This document shows, piece by piece, positions 25,751-33,720 of a stretch of DNA of 64,000 bases (position 1 is its first letter; each line of letters begins with the position of its first letter). The notes beneath the pieces are model-generated. The model was not told where the DNA came from. It worked only from the letters and a program-made list of their open reading frames with translations, and did no database searches. This DNA is from an uncultured Eubacteriales bacterium. GTDB taxonomy: Bacteria; Bacillota; Clostridia; Christensenellales; Aristaeellaceae. A program made the translations under genes and the position numbers. The stretch is from NCBI GenBank assembly GCA_902767565.1, contig CACXHY010000006.1, positions 50,159 through 114,158 of the forward strand, written 5' to 3'.

Positions 25751-27502
25751 TTATCGGCGGATCGTGACGGTCTCGGTGGAGGTCTCCCCGGTGGGGTTGC
25801 CCAGCGCGTCCCGGCCGTCGAGCATGAAGCGGCGGATGCGCAGGGTGTCCTCATCCGGGACCTCCACCTCGCAGAAGCCGGTCTTCAGCAGCGCGCTGGC
25901 CCGGTGTTCGTTGAGCTTCTCCGCCACATATGCCTGAAGATCCGTGTCTTCCCTCCCCCAGGGGAAGGGGCGGCGGCAGAAGGGGTCGGAGCATCCGGTC
26001 ATGCCGGCCTCGTCGCCGTAGTAGACGGTGGGGCAGCCGGGCAGGGCGCAGATCAGGTCCAGGCACAGCCTGTAGCGCTTCATGGCTGTGGCGTATTCGC
26101 TCTTTGTGAGTTTGATCCGCTGCTGGTCCTTGCGGGAGACGCCGCTGCCGTCCTTGCCGACCAGGGCGTTCAGGGCGCGGGGACGGTCGTGGCTGCCCAG
26201 CAGGTTCATCAGGGAATAGCGGAAGGGCGCGGGATAGACCTCCCCCTGGTGGCGGATCAGGCGCGCCACGTCGTAGGCGTCGATCTCGCCCCGGGCAAAG
26301 GCCAGGGCAGCCTCGCGGAGGGGATAGTTCATCACCGAGTCCAGGGTGTCGCCGCAGCAGTAGCAGCGCAGCTCGCCGTAGGCCTCCTTGCAGCTGGCGT
26401 CCTCCCAGACCTCGCCCAGGACCAGCGCGTCGGGGCGCGCGCTGCGGGCGGAGAAGCGCAGCTTGCGGAGGAAGTCCATGGTCAGCTCGTCCGCCACGTC
26501 CAGCCGCCATCCTCCGGCGCCGGCGCGGAGCCAGCGGGGCACGATGCCCTCGTCCGTGTCAAAGATGAAATGCTGGAAGGAGGGATCGTTCTTGCGGCAT
26601 TCCGGCAGGGAGGGATCGCCCCACCAGCAGCGGTAGCGGTGGGGATACTCCTCGAAGGAGTACCAGCCGTAGTAGGGGCTCTCGGGGCTCTGCGCCGCGC
26701 CGATGCTGTCGTAGGTCCCGAAGGCGTTGAAGTAGAGGCTGTCCTGGCCGGTGTGGCTGAACACGCCGTCGAGCATCACGGTGATGCCATCGGTCTCGCA
26801 CGCCCGGCACAGGGCCTCGAAGTCCTCCTTCGTGCCCAGCAGGGGGTCGATCTGCGTGTAATCGCCCGTGTCGTAGTGGTGGTTGTGGAGGGACTTGAAG
26901 ATGGGGTTGAGGTAGAGCACCGTCACGCCCAGGTCCTTCAGATAGGGGATCTTCTCGCGGATGCCGTTCAGGGTGCCGCCGTAGAAGTCCATGGAGCCGT
27001 TCTCCCGCTCCCGCATGGGGAACAGGTCCTCGTTCCATTTGCCGTGCAGGCGGCGTCCGGGCGTGGCATCCACCGCCTCGGTGGGGGCGGCGAAAAAGCG
27101 GTCGGGGAAAATCTGGTAGATATTGGCGCCGTGCATCCAGTCCGGGGTCTTCCAGCGGGGATCGTAGAGAGTGATGCGGAAGGAGTGCAGCCCGTCCTCC
27201 ACGATGTGGCCCTCGCCGCCCAGGTCGTCCTCCGGCGCGCCGTAGCGCTGGGTGTAGCCGCTGTTGTGATAGATGATGAAGTCGTACCAGAACAGGCCCA
27301 GCCGGTCCGGCATGGTCAGGCAGAGGTCCCACACCCTGTTTCCGTCAAAGTGCATGGGATAGGCCCGCTCCTCCCCCATCCATGTGCGGAGGATCACGTC
27401 GGCGGCATCGTCGCACACCACGCGGAAGCAGACCTGGCTTCCGGCGGGCGCGGGGCCGGCGGGCTTGCGGTAATAGGGGTCGTGGGAATCGTGACAAAAC
27501 AT
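25751..27502 (-). CDS. GH13 alpha-amylase family glycosidase (cyclomaltodextrinase/neopullulanase-like)
   Basis: The protein has 583 residues from ATG 27502 (MFCHDSHDPYYRKP). An N-terminal beta domain (residues 1-130) precedes the TIM barrel. The four GH13 regions are visible: LDGVFSHTG (I), GWRLDVADE with the Asp nucleophile (II), LGEVWED with the acid Glu (III) and LLGSHDRPR (IV). There is no signal peptide, so it acts on imported maltodextrins in the cytoplasm. The start is chosen because AAGGA lies 11 bases upstream; the earlier ATG at 27514 has no spaced site. The C-terminal domain is short. The exact linkage specificity cannot be assigned. Confidence 0.92.
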   Translation of the reverse strand: MFCHDSHDPYYRKPAGPAPAGSQVCFRVVCDDAADVILRTWMGEERAYPMHFDGNRVWDLCLTMPDRLGLFWYDFIIYHNSGYTQRYGAPEDDLGGEGHIVEDGLHSFRITLYDPRWKTPDWMHGANIYQIFPDRFFAAPTEAVDATPGRRLHGKWNEDLFPMRERENGSMDFYGGTLNGIREKIPYLKDLGVTVLYLNPIFKSLHNHHYDTGDYTQIDPLLGTKEDFEALCRACETDGITVMLDGVFSHTGQDSLYFNAFGTYDSIGAAQSPESPYYGWYSFEEYPHRYRCWWGDPSLPECRKNDPSFQHFIFDTDEGIVPRWLRAGAGGWRLDVADELTMDFLRKLRFSARSARPDALVLGEVWEDASCKEAYGELRCYCCGDTLDSVMNYPLREAALAFARGEIDAYDVARLIRHQGEVYPAPFRYSLMNLLGSHDRPRALNALVGKDGSGVSRKDQQRIKLTKSEYATAMKRYRLCLDLICALPGCPTVYYGDEAGMTGCSDPFCRRPFPWGREDTDLQAYVAEKLNEHRASALLKTGFCEVEVPDEDTLRIRRFMLDGRDALGNPTGETSTETVTIRR

Positions 27503-27535
27503 CGGCAGGCACATCCTTGTAAGCTGAATCGCAGC

Positions 27536-27565
27536 ATTATAGCATGAACACGCGGCGCGGGTCAA
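27536..27565 (-). promoter_or_regulatory. promoter of the GH13-phosphoesterase unit
   Basis: On the minus strand TTGACC (27560-27565) and an extended TGCTATAAT (-10 at 27536-27541) are 18 bases apart, 34 bases before the GH13 start. Confidence 0.75.
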
Positions 27566-27682
27566 GGCAAGATTTCGGCGCGAGGCCGGACGGGCGAAAG
27601 CCCGCCGCGGCGCGGCGCTGACGCGTCGGCCGAGGGAGGGTGTTGATGCTTTCATGACGATCCCCGTCGGGCGAATTTGGGC

Positions 27683-27711
27683 TTGCCCGGACCGTCCAAA
27701 AATGATAGAAT
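27683..27711 (+). promoter_or_regulatory. promoter of the radical-SAM/RNase operon
   Basis: TTGCCC (27683-27688) and TAGAAT (27706-27711) have a 17-base spacer, with TGA before the -10 (extended -10). It is divergent from the GH13 promoter. Confidence 0.75.
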
Positions 27712-27770
27712 CACAATGGGTTGGTGTGGACCCTTTTCATGCCGCCCGACTCTTCCCGCGGAGGATGACG

Positions 27771-29636
27771 ATGAGCCCTTGCAATGACAAGATCGAAGCC
27801 ATGCTGGAGAAGGTGCAGAAGGCGCCCCGCTACACCGGCGGCGAGATGAACGCCGTCCACAAGGACTGGGACAGCGTGGCCCTGCACTACGGCTTCTGTT
27901 TTCCCGATACGTACGAGGTGGGCATGTCCCACCTGGGGATGAAGATCCTCTACGGCCTGGTGAACCGGGAGCCGGACCAGGTCTGCGAGCGGTTTTTCAT
28001 GCCCTGGACCGACATGAAGGCCCTGATGGAGGAGGAGGGGATCCCGCTGTTCTCGGTGGAGAGCCGCCACGCCCTCTCCGAGTTCGACATGATCGGCTTC
28101 ACCCTGCAGTACGAGATGAGCTACACCAACATCCTGGCCATGATGCGGCTGGGCGGGGTGACGGTGCTGAGCCGGGAGCGCGGCGAGCGGGAGCCGGTGG
28201 TGGTGGCGGGCGGACCCTGCGCCTTCAACCCGGAGCCCCTGGCGGACTTCATCGACGCCTTCATGATCGGCGACGGCGAGGAGGTCACCCTGCTGGTGAC
28301 CGCGGCCGTCCGGGACTGGAAAAAAAGCGGCGCGCCGAGGAGCGAACTCCTGAAGACCCTGGCGCGGATCGAAGGCGTCTACGTCCCCGCGCTTTATGAC
28401 GTGGCCTGTGACGACGCGGGACGCATCCTGTCCGTCACGCCCAACTGCCCGGAGGCGCCGGCCCGGGTGAAGAAGTGCGTGGTCACGGACCTGAACACGG
28501 CGTACTATCCCCGCTCCTTCCCCGTGCCCTATACCGAAGTGGTGTTCGACCGCATCATGCTGGAGATCATGCGGGGCTGCACCCGGGGCTGCCGTTTCTG
28601 CCAGGCGGGCATGCTGTACCGCCCCGTGCGGGAGCGCTCCCTGGAGACCCTGCGGAGCCTCGCGAAGGATCTGGAGCGGGCTACCGGCTATGAGGAGATG
28701 AGTCTCTCCAGCCTGTCCAGCGGCGACTACACCTGCCTGCCGGAGCTGATCCGGGCGCTGATGAAGGACCTGGAGAAGGAGCGCGTGAGCATCTCCCTGC
28801 CCAGCCTGCGCATCGACAGCGTGCTGAAGGAGAGTCTGGAGGAGACGCAGAAGATGCGCAAGACCTCCCTGACCTTCGCCCCGGAGGCCGGGACCCAGCG
28901 GCTGCGCGACGTCATCAACAAGGGCGTGACCGAGCAGGATCTGATGGAAAAGGTCACCGACGCCTTCTCCTGCGGCTGGAACGCGGTGAAGCTGTACTTC
29001 ATGATCGGCCTGCCCACCGAGACCTACGAGGATCTGGACGGCATCGTGGACCTGGCCCGCAAGGTGGTGGGCTGTTACTTCGCCGTGCCGAAGGACAAGC
29101 GCGCCCGGGGCCTGCGGGTGACGGTCTCCGCCTCCAGCTTCGTGCCCAAGCCCGTGACCCCCTTCCAGTGGTACGGGCAGGACACCCAGGAGAGCCTGAA
29201 GGCCAAGCAGCAGTACCTGAAGGAGAAGTTCCGCTCGGTGAAGGGCGTGAACTTCAACTATCATACGCCGGAGCTGAGCTACCTGGAGGCCTGCTTCAGC
29301 CGCGGCGACCGACGGCTGGGCCGGGTGCTGCTGGCGGCGGTGGACCGGGGCTGCATCCTGGATGGCTGGTCGGATCTGTTCAGCTTCGAGACCTGGATGC
29401 AGGCCTTCGCCGACGCAGGTCTGGATCCGGACAGCTTTGCCTACCGCGAATTCGGGCGGGACGAGATCATGCCCTGGGAGCACATCGACTCGGGCATCGA
29501 CCGGTCCTTCCTGCTGCGGGAATACGACCGGGCGCAGGAGGCGCGGGTCACCCGGGACTGCCGCCTGGGCTGCAACGGCTGCGGCCTCCAGAAATGGAAG
29601 GGGGTGTGCGGCTATGCGAATGCTGGCCACGTTTGA
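27771..29636 (+). CDS. B12-binding-domain radical SAM protein, TIGR03960-like
   Basis: The protein has 621 residues from the ATG at 27771; GGAGG is 6 bases away, while the ATG at 27765 touches it. The N-terminal part resembles a cobalamin-binding domain. The radical SAM cluster CTRGCRFC follows near residue 270. A second Cys-rich site at the C-terminus (CRLGCNGCGLQKWKGVCGY) may hold another Fe-S cluster. The partner gene of the TIGR03936/DUF2344 family follows with overlap, then an RNase E/G, a combination conserved in Clostridia. The reaction is not established; a role in RNA or ribosome modification is plausible from the neighbours. Confidence 0.88.
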   Translation: MSPCNDKIEAMLEKVQKAPRYTGGEMNAVHKDWDSVALHYGFCFPDTYEVGMSHLGMKILYGLVNREPDQVCERFFMPWTDMKALMEEEGIPLFSVESRHALSEFDMIGFTLQYEMSYTNILAMMRLGGVTVLSRERGEREPVVVAGGPCAFNPEPLADFIDAFMIGDGEEVTLLVTAAVRDWKKSGAPRSELLKTLARIEGVYVPALYDVACDDAGRILSVTPNCPEAPARVKKCVVTDLNTAYYPRSFPVPYTEVVFDRIMLEIMRGCTRGCRFCQAGMLYRPVRERSLETLRSLAKDLERATGYEEMSLSSLSSGDYTCLPELIRALMKDLEKERVSISLPSLRIDSVLKESLEETQKMRKTSLTFAPEAGTQRLRDVINKGVTEQDLMEKVTDAFSCGWNAVKLYFMIGLPTETYEDLDGIVDLARKVVGCYFAVPKDKRARGLRVTVSASSFVPKPVTPFQWYGQDTQESLKAKQQYLKEKFRSVKGVNFNYHTPELSYLEACFSRGDRRLGRVLLAAVDRGCILDGWSDLFSFETWMQAFADAGLDPDSFAYREFGRDEIMPWEHIDSGIDRSFLLREYDRAQEARVTRDCRLGCNGCGLQKWKGVCGYANAGHV

Positions 29637-30285
29637 GAAGAGCGAACGCCTGCGGCACATCGGCCACCTGGACATCATGCGCGCCATGCAGCGGGCGCTG
29701 CGCCGCTCGGGGCTGCCGGTGAGCTATTCGAAGGGATTCAATCCCCACATCCTGCTGACCTTCGCCTCCGCCCTGTCGGTGGGCGCGGCGGGGGAACGGG
29801 AGATCCTGGAGGCCACGCTGGACGAGGCCGTCGCGCCGGAGGATTTCGTGGCGGCCATGAACGGGGCGCTGCCGCCGGAGATGCAGCTGTCCTCCGCCCG
29901 GATCGTGGACGACCGCCGACCCGCAGCCATGGCCATGGTGAAGGCCGCCGACTACCGCATCCGCGTGACGGACGCTTCCGCCGCGGAGACCCTTTGCGCC
30001 GCCCTTCCCGGCTTTCTGGCGCAGGGGGAGATCGTCACCGACCGCAAGACCAAGAGCGGCATCAAGCCCACCGACATCCGCCCGCTGATCCTCTCGGCGG
30101 AGATGGACGGCGACACACTGCGGGCGCGGCTGACGGCCACCGAGGCCGTGTCCTGCAAGCCCGGCATGCTGATGAACGCCCTGAGCGCCTTCGCGGGGAT
30201 CGAGGTCCCACGGGTCATGGTGACCCGGGAGCGCCTGCTGGGCGAAAATGAAGATGGGCAGCTGCTGCCCCTGGAGGCGGTCTGA
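29614..30285 (+). CDS. TIGR03936/DUF2344 family radical-SAM-associated protein
   Basis: The protein has 223 residues from ATG 29614. Conserved opening: MRMLATFEKSERLRHIGHLD, then QRALRRSGLPVSYSKGFNPH, the signature of this family. It contains no cluster cysteines itself. It overlaps the radical SAM gene by 23 bases and shares the base triplet TGATG with the RNase gene. In some bacteria the two proteins are fused, so they probably act as one complex. The function is unknown. Confidence 0.88.
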   Translation: MRMLATFEKSERLRHIGHLDIMRAMQRALRRSGLPVSYSKGFNPHILLTFASALSVGAAGEREILEATLDEAVAPEDFVAAMNGALPPEMQLSSARIVDDRRPAAMAMVKAADYRIRVTDASAAETLCAALPGFLAQGEIVTDRKTKSGIKPTDIRPLILSAEMDGDTLRARLTATEAVSCKPGMLMNALSAFAGIEVPRVMVTRERLLGENEDGQLLPLEAV

Positions 30286-31415
30286 TGCGCGAGATCCTTG
30301 TGAGCCGCGCCGCCCGGGCCTGCGCCGTGATGGAGGACAACCGCCTCTGCGAATACATCCCGGAGGAGGACGGCGGCATGCAGCCGGGTTCCGTCCATCT
30401 GGGCAGGGTGGTCCGGGTGGTCAAAAACACGGGCGCGGCCTTTGTGGACATCGGGGCGGAGCGGAACGGCTTCCTGCCCGTCGCTGAGCGCGGCGAGGCC
30501 TTCACCGGCGGACAGCTGCGGGAAGGGGACCGGGTCACGGTGCAGATCGTGCGGGAGGCCCACGGGGAGAAGGGCGCCTTCCTCACCCGGGATATCAGCC
30601 TCACCGGCGAGGGGCTGATCGTGATGCCCCTGAGCCGCTTCATCGGCGCATCCGGCAAGCTGCCGAAGGACACCGCCGACCGCCTGCGCCAGACGGGCCA
30701 CGCCATCGCGGAAGGCCGCTTCGGGCTGGTGATGCGCACCGCCGCCGCCGACCGGAGCGGGGACGCGCTGCGCGATGAGGCCGAAAGCCTCTTCAGCCGC
30801 TGGCGTGAGATCGCGGAAAAGGCCGTATCCGCCGCCGCGCCCTCCTGCCTGTGGACGCCCGCCGGGACCCTGGACGGGCTGCTGAACGATTACGTCCCCC
30901 GGGGGCTGGATGCCGTCGTCTCGGACGACCCCGCGGCGGAGGCGGTGTGTGAGGGGCGGTGCGCCTTCCGGCATGTCGCTGCCGACCCCTTTGCCACGGC
31001 GGGGATCCCGGAGAAGCTGGAGGAGGCCCTGCGCCGCCGGGTCTGGCTGAAGAGCGGGGCGAACCTGGTGATCGACGAGTGCGAAGCCCTGACGGTCATC
31101 GACGTGAACACCGCAAAGAACACCGCGAAGCGCGACCCCGGGAAGGCCATGGCCCACGTGAACGCGGAGGCCTGCGCGGAGATCGCCCGGCAGCTGCGCC
31201 TGCGCTCCCTGGGCGGGATCATCATCATCGACATGATCGACATGGTGAGCGAGGAAGACCGGGCCATGGTGCTGGAAAAGCTCCGGGAGGCCTTTTCCGG
31301 GGACCGGGCCAAGACCGTCATCCACGGGTTCACTTCGCTGGGACTGATCGAGATGACGCGGCGGCGCACCCGCAAGTCCCTGCGGGAGACACTGCGGGAC
31401 GCAAAACCCGATTGA
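30285..31415 (+). CDS. rng: RNase E/G family endoribonuclease, lacking the zinc-link
   Basis: The protein has 376 residues. An S1-like RNA-binding domain (about residues 35-105, GRVVRVVKNTGAAFVDIG) is followed by the RNase H-like and DNase I-like core. The catalytic aspartates D273 (VIDVNTAKN) and D316 (IIIIDMIDM) are 43 residues apart, as in E. coli RNase E. The protein stops just after LIEMTRRRTRKSL. Most family members continue there with the CPxCxGxG zinc-link used for dimer pairing, so this one is short and lacks those cysteines. The frame then ends normally, with no frameshift seen. It is last of the radical-SAM operon core. Confidence 0.92.
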   Translation: MREILVSRAARACAVMEDNRLCEYIPEEDGGMQPGSVHLGRVVRVVKNTGAAFVDIGAERNGFLPVAERGEAFTGGQLREGDRVTVQIVREAHGEKGAFLTRDISLTGEGLIVMPLSRFIGASGKLPKDTADRLRQTGHAIAEGRFGLVMRTAAADRSGDALRDEAESLFSRWREIAEKAVSAAAPSCLWTPAGTLDGLLNDYVPRGLDAVVSDDPAAEAVCEGRCAFRHVAADPFATAGIPEKLEEALRRRVWLKSGANLVIDECEALTVIDVNTAKNTAKRDPGKAMAHVNAEACAEIARQLRLRSLGGIIIIDMIDMVSEEDRAMVLEKLREAFSGDRAKTVIHGFTSLGLIEMTRRRTRKSLRETLRDAKPD

Positions 31416-31424
31416 GGTGATACG

Positions 31425-32096
31425 ATGGACAGCAAACTGCTGATATCCGCCATCCTGAAATTCTGCTGCGGCGTGCTGCTGGTGGGCCTGCTGCTCTTCC
31501 TGCCGGCAGGGACCTTCGATTACTGGCAGGCGTGGCTGCTGCTGGGCATCCTGTTCGTGCCGATGTTTATCGCGGGCCTTGTGATGATGACCCGGAACCC
31601 CGCGCTCCTGCGGAGCCGCCTGAACGCGAAGGAGCGGGAGAAGGAGCAGAAAGCCGTCGTGCTGTGCAGCGGGCTGATGTTCCTGGCCGCGTTCGTCGGG
31701 GCGGGGCTGTGCCGCCGCTTCGGCTTCCTGCTCTTCCCGTCCTGGGTGTCGTGGGGCGGGGCCGTGGTCTTCCTGGCCGCGTACGCCCTGTACGCCGAGG
31801 TCCTGCGGGAGAACACATGGCTCTCCCGGACCATTGAGGTGCAGGAGGGCCAGCAGGTCGTCGACACGGGGATGTACGGCGTGGTGCGCCATCCCATGTA
31901 CACCTGCACGCTCCTGCTGTTCCTTTCCATGCCGCTGGTGCTGGGGAGCGCGGTCTCCCTGGCCGTGATGCTGCTCTATATCCCCATCATCGTCAAGCGC
32001 ATCCGCAACGAGGAGGAAGTGCTCCGCCGGGACCTGGCCGGCTATGACGACTACACGCGGCGCGTCCGCCACAGGCTGATCCCCTTCGTCTGGTGA
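31425..32096 (+). CDS. isoprenylcysteine carboxyl methyltransferase (ICMT/PEMT-type) family membrane protein
   Basis: The protein has 223 residues with about five hydrophobic helices. The C-terminal signature is RHPMYTCTLLLFL (RHPxY), then EEEVLRRDLAGYDDYTRRVRHRLIPFVW, shared by ICMT, NnrU and phospholipid methyltransferase-like integral enzymes that use S-adenosylmethionine. GAGGTGAT precedes the ATG, 9 bases after rng. The substrate is unknown; bacterial members often methylate lipids or are uncharacterised. It is likely the last gene of the operon. Confidence 0.85.
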   Translation: MDSKLLISAILKFCCGVLLVGLLLFLPAGTFDYWQAWLLLGILFVPMFIAGLVMMTRNPALLRSRLNAKEREKEQKAVVLCSGLMFLAAFVGAGLCRRFGFLLFPSWVSWGGAVVFLAAYALYAEVLRENTWLSRTIEVQEGQQVVDTGMYGVVRHPMYTCTLLLFLSMPLVLGSAVSLAVMLLYIPIIVKRIRNEEEVLRRDLAGYDDYTRRVRHRLIPFVW

Positions 32097-32097
32097 C

Positions 32098-32242
32098 CAT
32101 TCTTATACTGATCTTGTTTTAAATTGCTGTATGCCAGCAAAGGGATTTCGCGCTCTGCGGAGCGCGACCAGGGCTTTCCGATCGCCCTGGACCTTCGGGC
32201 GCCGCCCTTACTTGACTTATCATTCTTATCGAAAATCAGTAT
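32098..32242. repeat. structured intergenic element with direct and inverted ends
   Basis: CATTCTTAT occurs at both ends (32098-32106 and 32221-32229). Overlapping these are the inverted octamers ATACTGAT (32105-32112) and ATCAGTAT (32235-32242). Between them are two strong hairpins, GCGCTC/GAGCGC (32150-32165) and CCAGGGC/GCCCTGG (32168-32190). Together this looks like a small non-coding mobile or REP-type element or a structured miaB leader. Confidence 0.4.
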
Positions 32243-32259
32243 CAAATCGGAGGCAATCC

Positions 32260-33654
32260 ATGACCGAAAGGATCCCCGTCCATGTATCCGAGGCCGAGAT
32301 GCGGGCCCAGCGCGAGAGCGAAGCGCGCATCGCCGCCATGGCCGAGCGGCCCCGGACCTATCACGTCGTCACCTACGGCTGCCAGATGAACGCCCACGAT
32401 TCGGAGAAGCTCGCGGGCATGCTGGAGGCCATGGGCATGACCGCCGCTCCCGTGCGGGAGGAGGCGGACTTTGTGATCTTCAACACCTGCTGCGTGCGGG
32501 ACAACGCCGAGCGGCGGGCGCTGGGCAACGTCACCTGGCTCAAGGAGATCCGCAAGCTGCGGCCCGAATTGATGATCGCGGTCTGCGGCTGCATGATCCA
32601 GGAGCCGGGCATGGCCGAGCGCATCCTGAAGCAGTACCCCTTTGTGGACCTGGCCTTCGGGACCGCTGCCCTCCACCGCTTCCCCTCCCTGCTGGAGCGG
32701 GTGCTGACGGAGCGGACGCGGGTGGTCTCGGTGGACGGGGAGGACGTGATCGCCGAGGACGTGCCGGTCCGGAGGCTCCGGAAGGACGCGGCCTACCTGA
32801 CCATCATGTACGGCTGCGACAACTACTGCACCTACTGCATCGTGCCCTACGTCCGGGGGCGGGAGCGCTCCCGGCGGATGAGCGACATCCTGCGCGAGGC
32901 GGAGGGGCTGCGGGACGCGGGCGTGAAGGAGATCATGCTGCTTGGGCAGAACGTCAACAGCTACCGCGGAGAGGACGGCGAGGACTTTCCGGCGCTGCTG
33001 CGGGCGGTGGACCGGATCAGCATCGAGCGGATCCGCTTCATGACCTCCCACCCGAAGGACCTGTCCGACGGGCTGATCGCCGCCATGGCGGAGTGCGAAC
33101 ACGTCCTCCCCCAGTTCCACCTGCCGGTGCAGTCCGGCAGCGACGAGATCCTCCGCCGCATGAACCGGCACTACGACCGGGCCCGGTACCTGGACCGGGT
33201 GCGCCGCCTGCGGGAGGCGGTGCCGGGCATCGGCCTCACCACCGACATCATCGTGGCCTTCCCCGGCGAGACGGAGGCCCAGTTTGAAGACACCCTGTCT
33301 CTCGTGGATGAGGTGGGCTACGACTCCGCCTTCACCTTCATCTACTCCCCCCGCACCGGCACCGCCGCGGCGAAGATGCCCGGACAGATCCCGGCGGAAG
33401 TCGCCACGGAGCGTATCCAGCGGCTCATCCGTTTGCAGGAGAAGCGCCAGCGGGAGGAGATGGCCCGTTTCGTCGGGATGACCGAGCAGGTGCTCGTGGA
33501 GAGCCTCTCCCGCCGCTCGGACCGGCAGGTCTCCGGCAAGGGCGGCCACGGGATCTCCATCACCTTCCCCGGCGGGGCGGAGGACGTGGGGCGGATCGTG
33601 AAGGTCAGGGTCACGGGGCTGAAGAACAACACGCTGACAGGCGAACGGGAATAA
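32260..33654 (+). CDS. miaB: tRNA-2-methylthio-N6-dimethylallyladenosine-37 synthase
   Basis: Radical SAM methylthiotransferase that adds the methylthio group to i6A37. The protein has 464 residues from ATG 32260 (CGGAGG upstream). The N-terminal UPF0004 domain has TYGCQMNAHDSE, NTCCVRDNAE and CGCMIQEP, the three auxiliary-cluster cysteines. The radical SAM motif is CDNYCTYC, and a C-terminal TRAM domain follows. The product of miaA (41.3 kb) makes its substrate, so both tRNA A37 steps are in this window. The reading frame stays open upstream to 32131, but only the intergenic element lies there. Confidence 0.96.
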   Translation: MTERIPVHVSEAEMRAQRESEARIAAMAERPRTYHVVTYGCQMNAHDSEKLAGMLEAMGMTAAPVREEADFVIFNTCCVRDNAERRALGNVTWLKEIRKLRPELMIAVCGCMIQEPGMAERILKQYPFVDLAFGTAALHRFPSLLERVLTERTRVVSVDGEDVIAEDVPVRRLRKDAAYLTIMYGCDNYCTYCIVPYVRGRERSRRMSDILREAEGLRDAGVKEIMLLGQNVNSYRGEDGEDFPALLRAVDRISIERIRFMTSHPKDLSDGLIAAMAECEHVLPQFHLPVQSGSDEILRRMNRHYDRARYLDRVRRLREAVPGIGLTTDIIVAFPGETEAQFEDTLSLVDEVGYDSAFTFIYSPRTGTAAAKMPGQIPAEVATERIQRLIRLQEKRQREEMARFVGMTEQVLVESLSRRSDRQVSGKGGHGISITFPGGAEDVGRIVKVRVTGLKNNTLTGERE

Positions 33655-33720
33655 CAGATTCGGAATCCGGAATGATAAGCACAGAAAGGGACCTTGGGGA
33701 TCCTGTTCGGGAGGTGCGGT

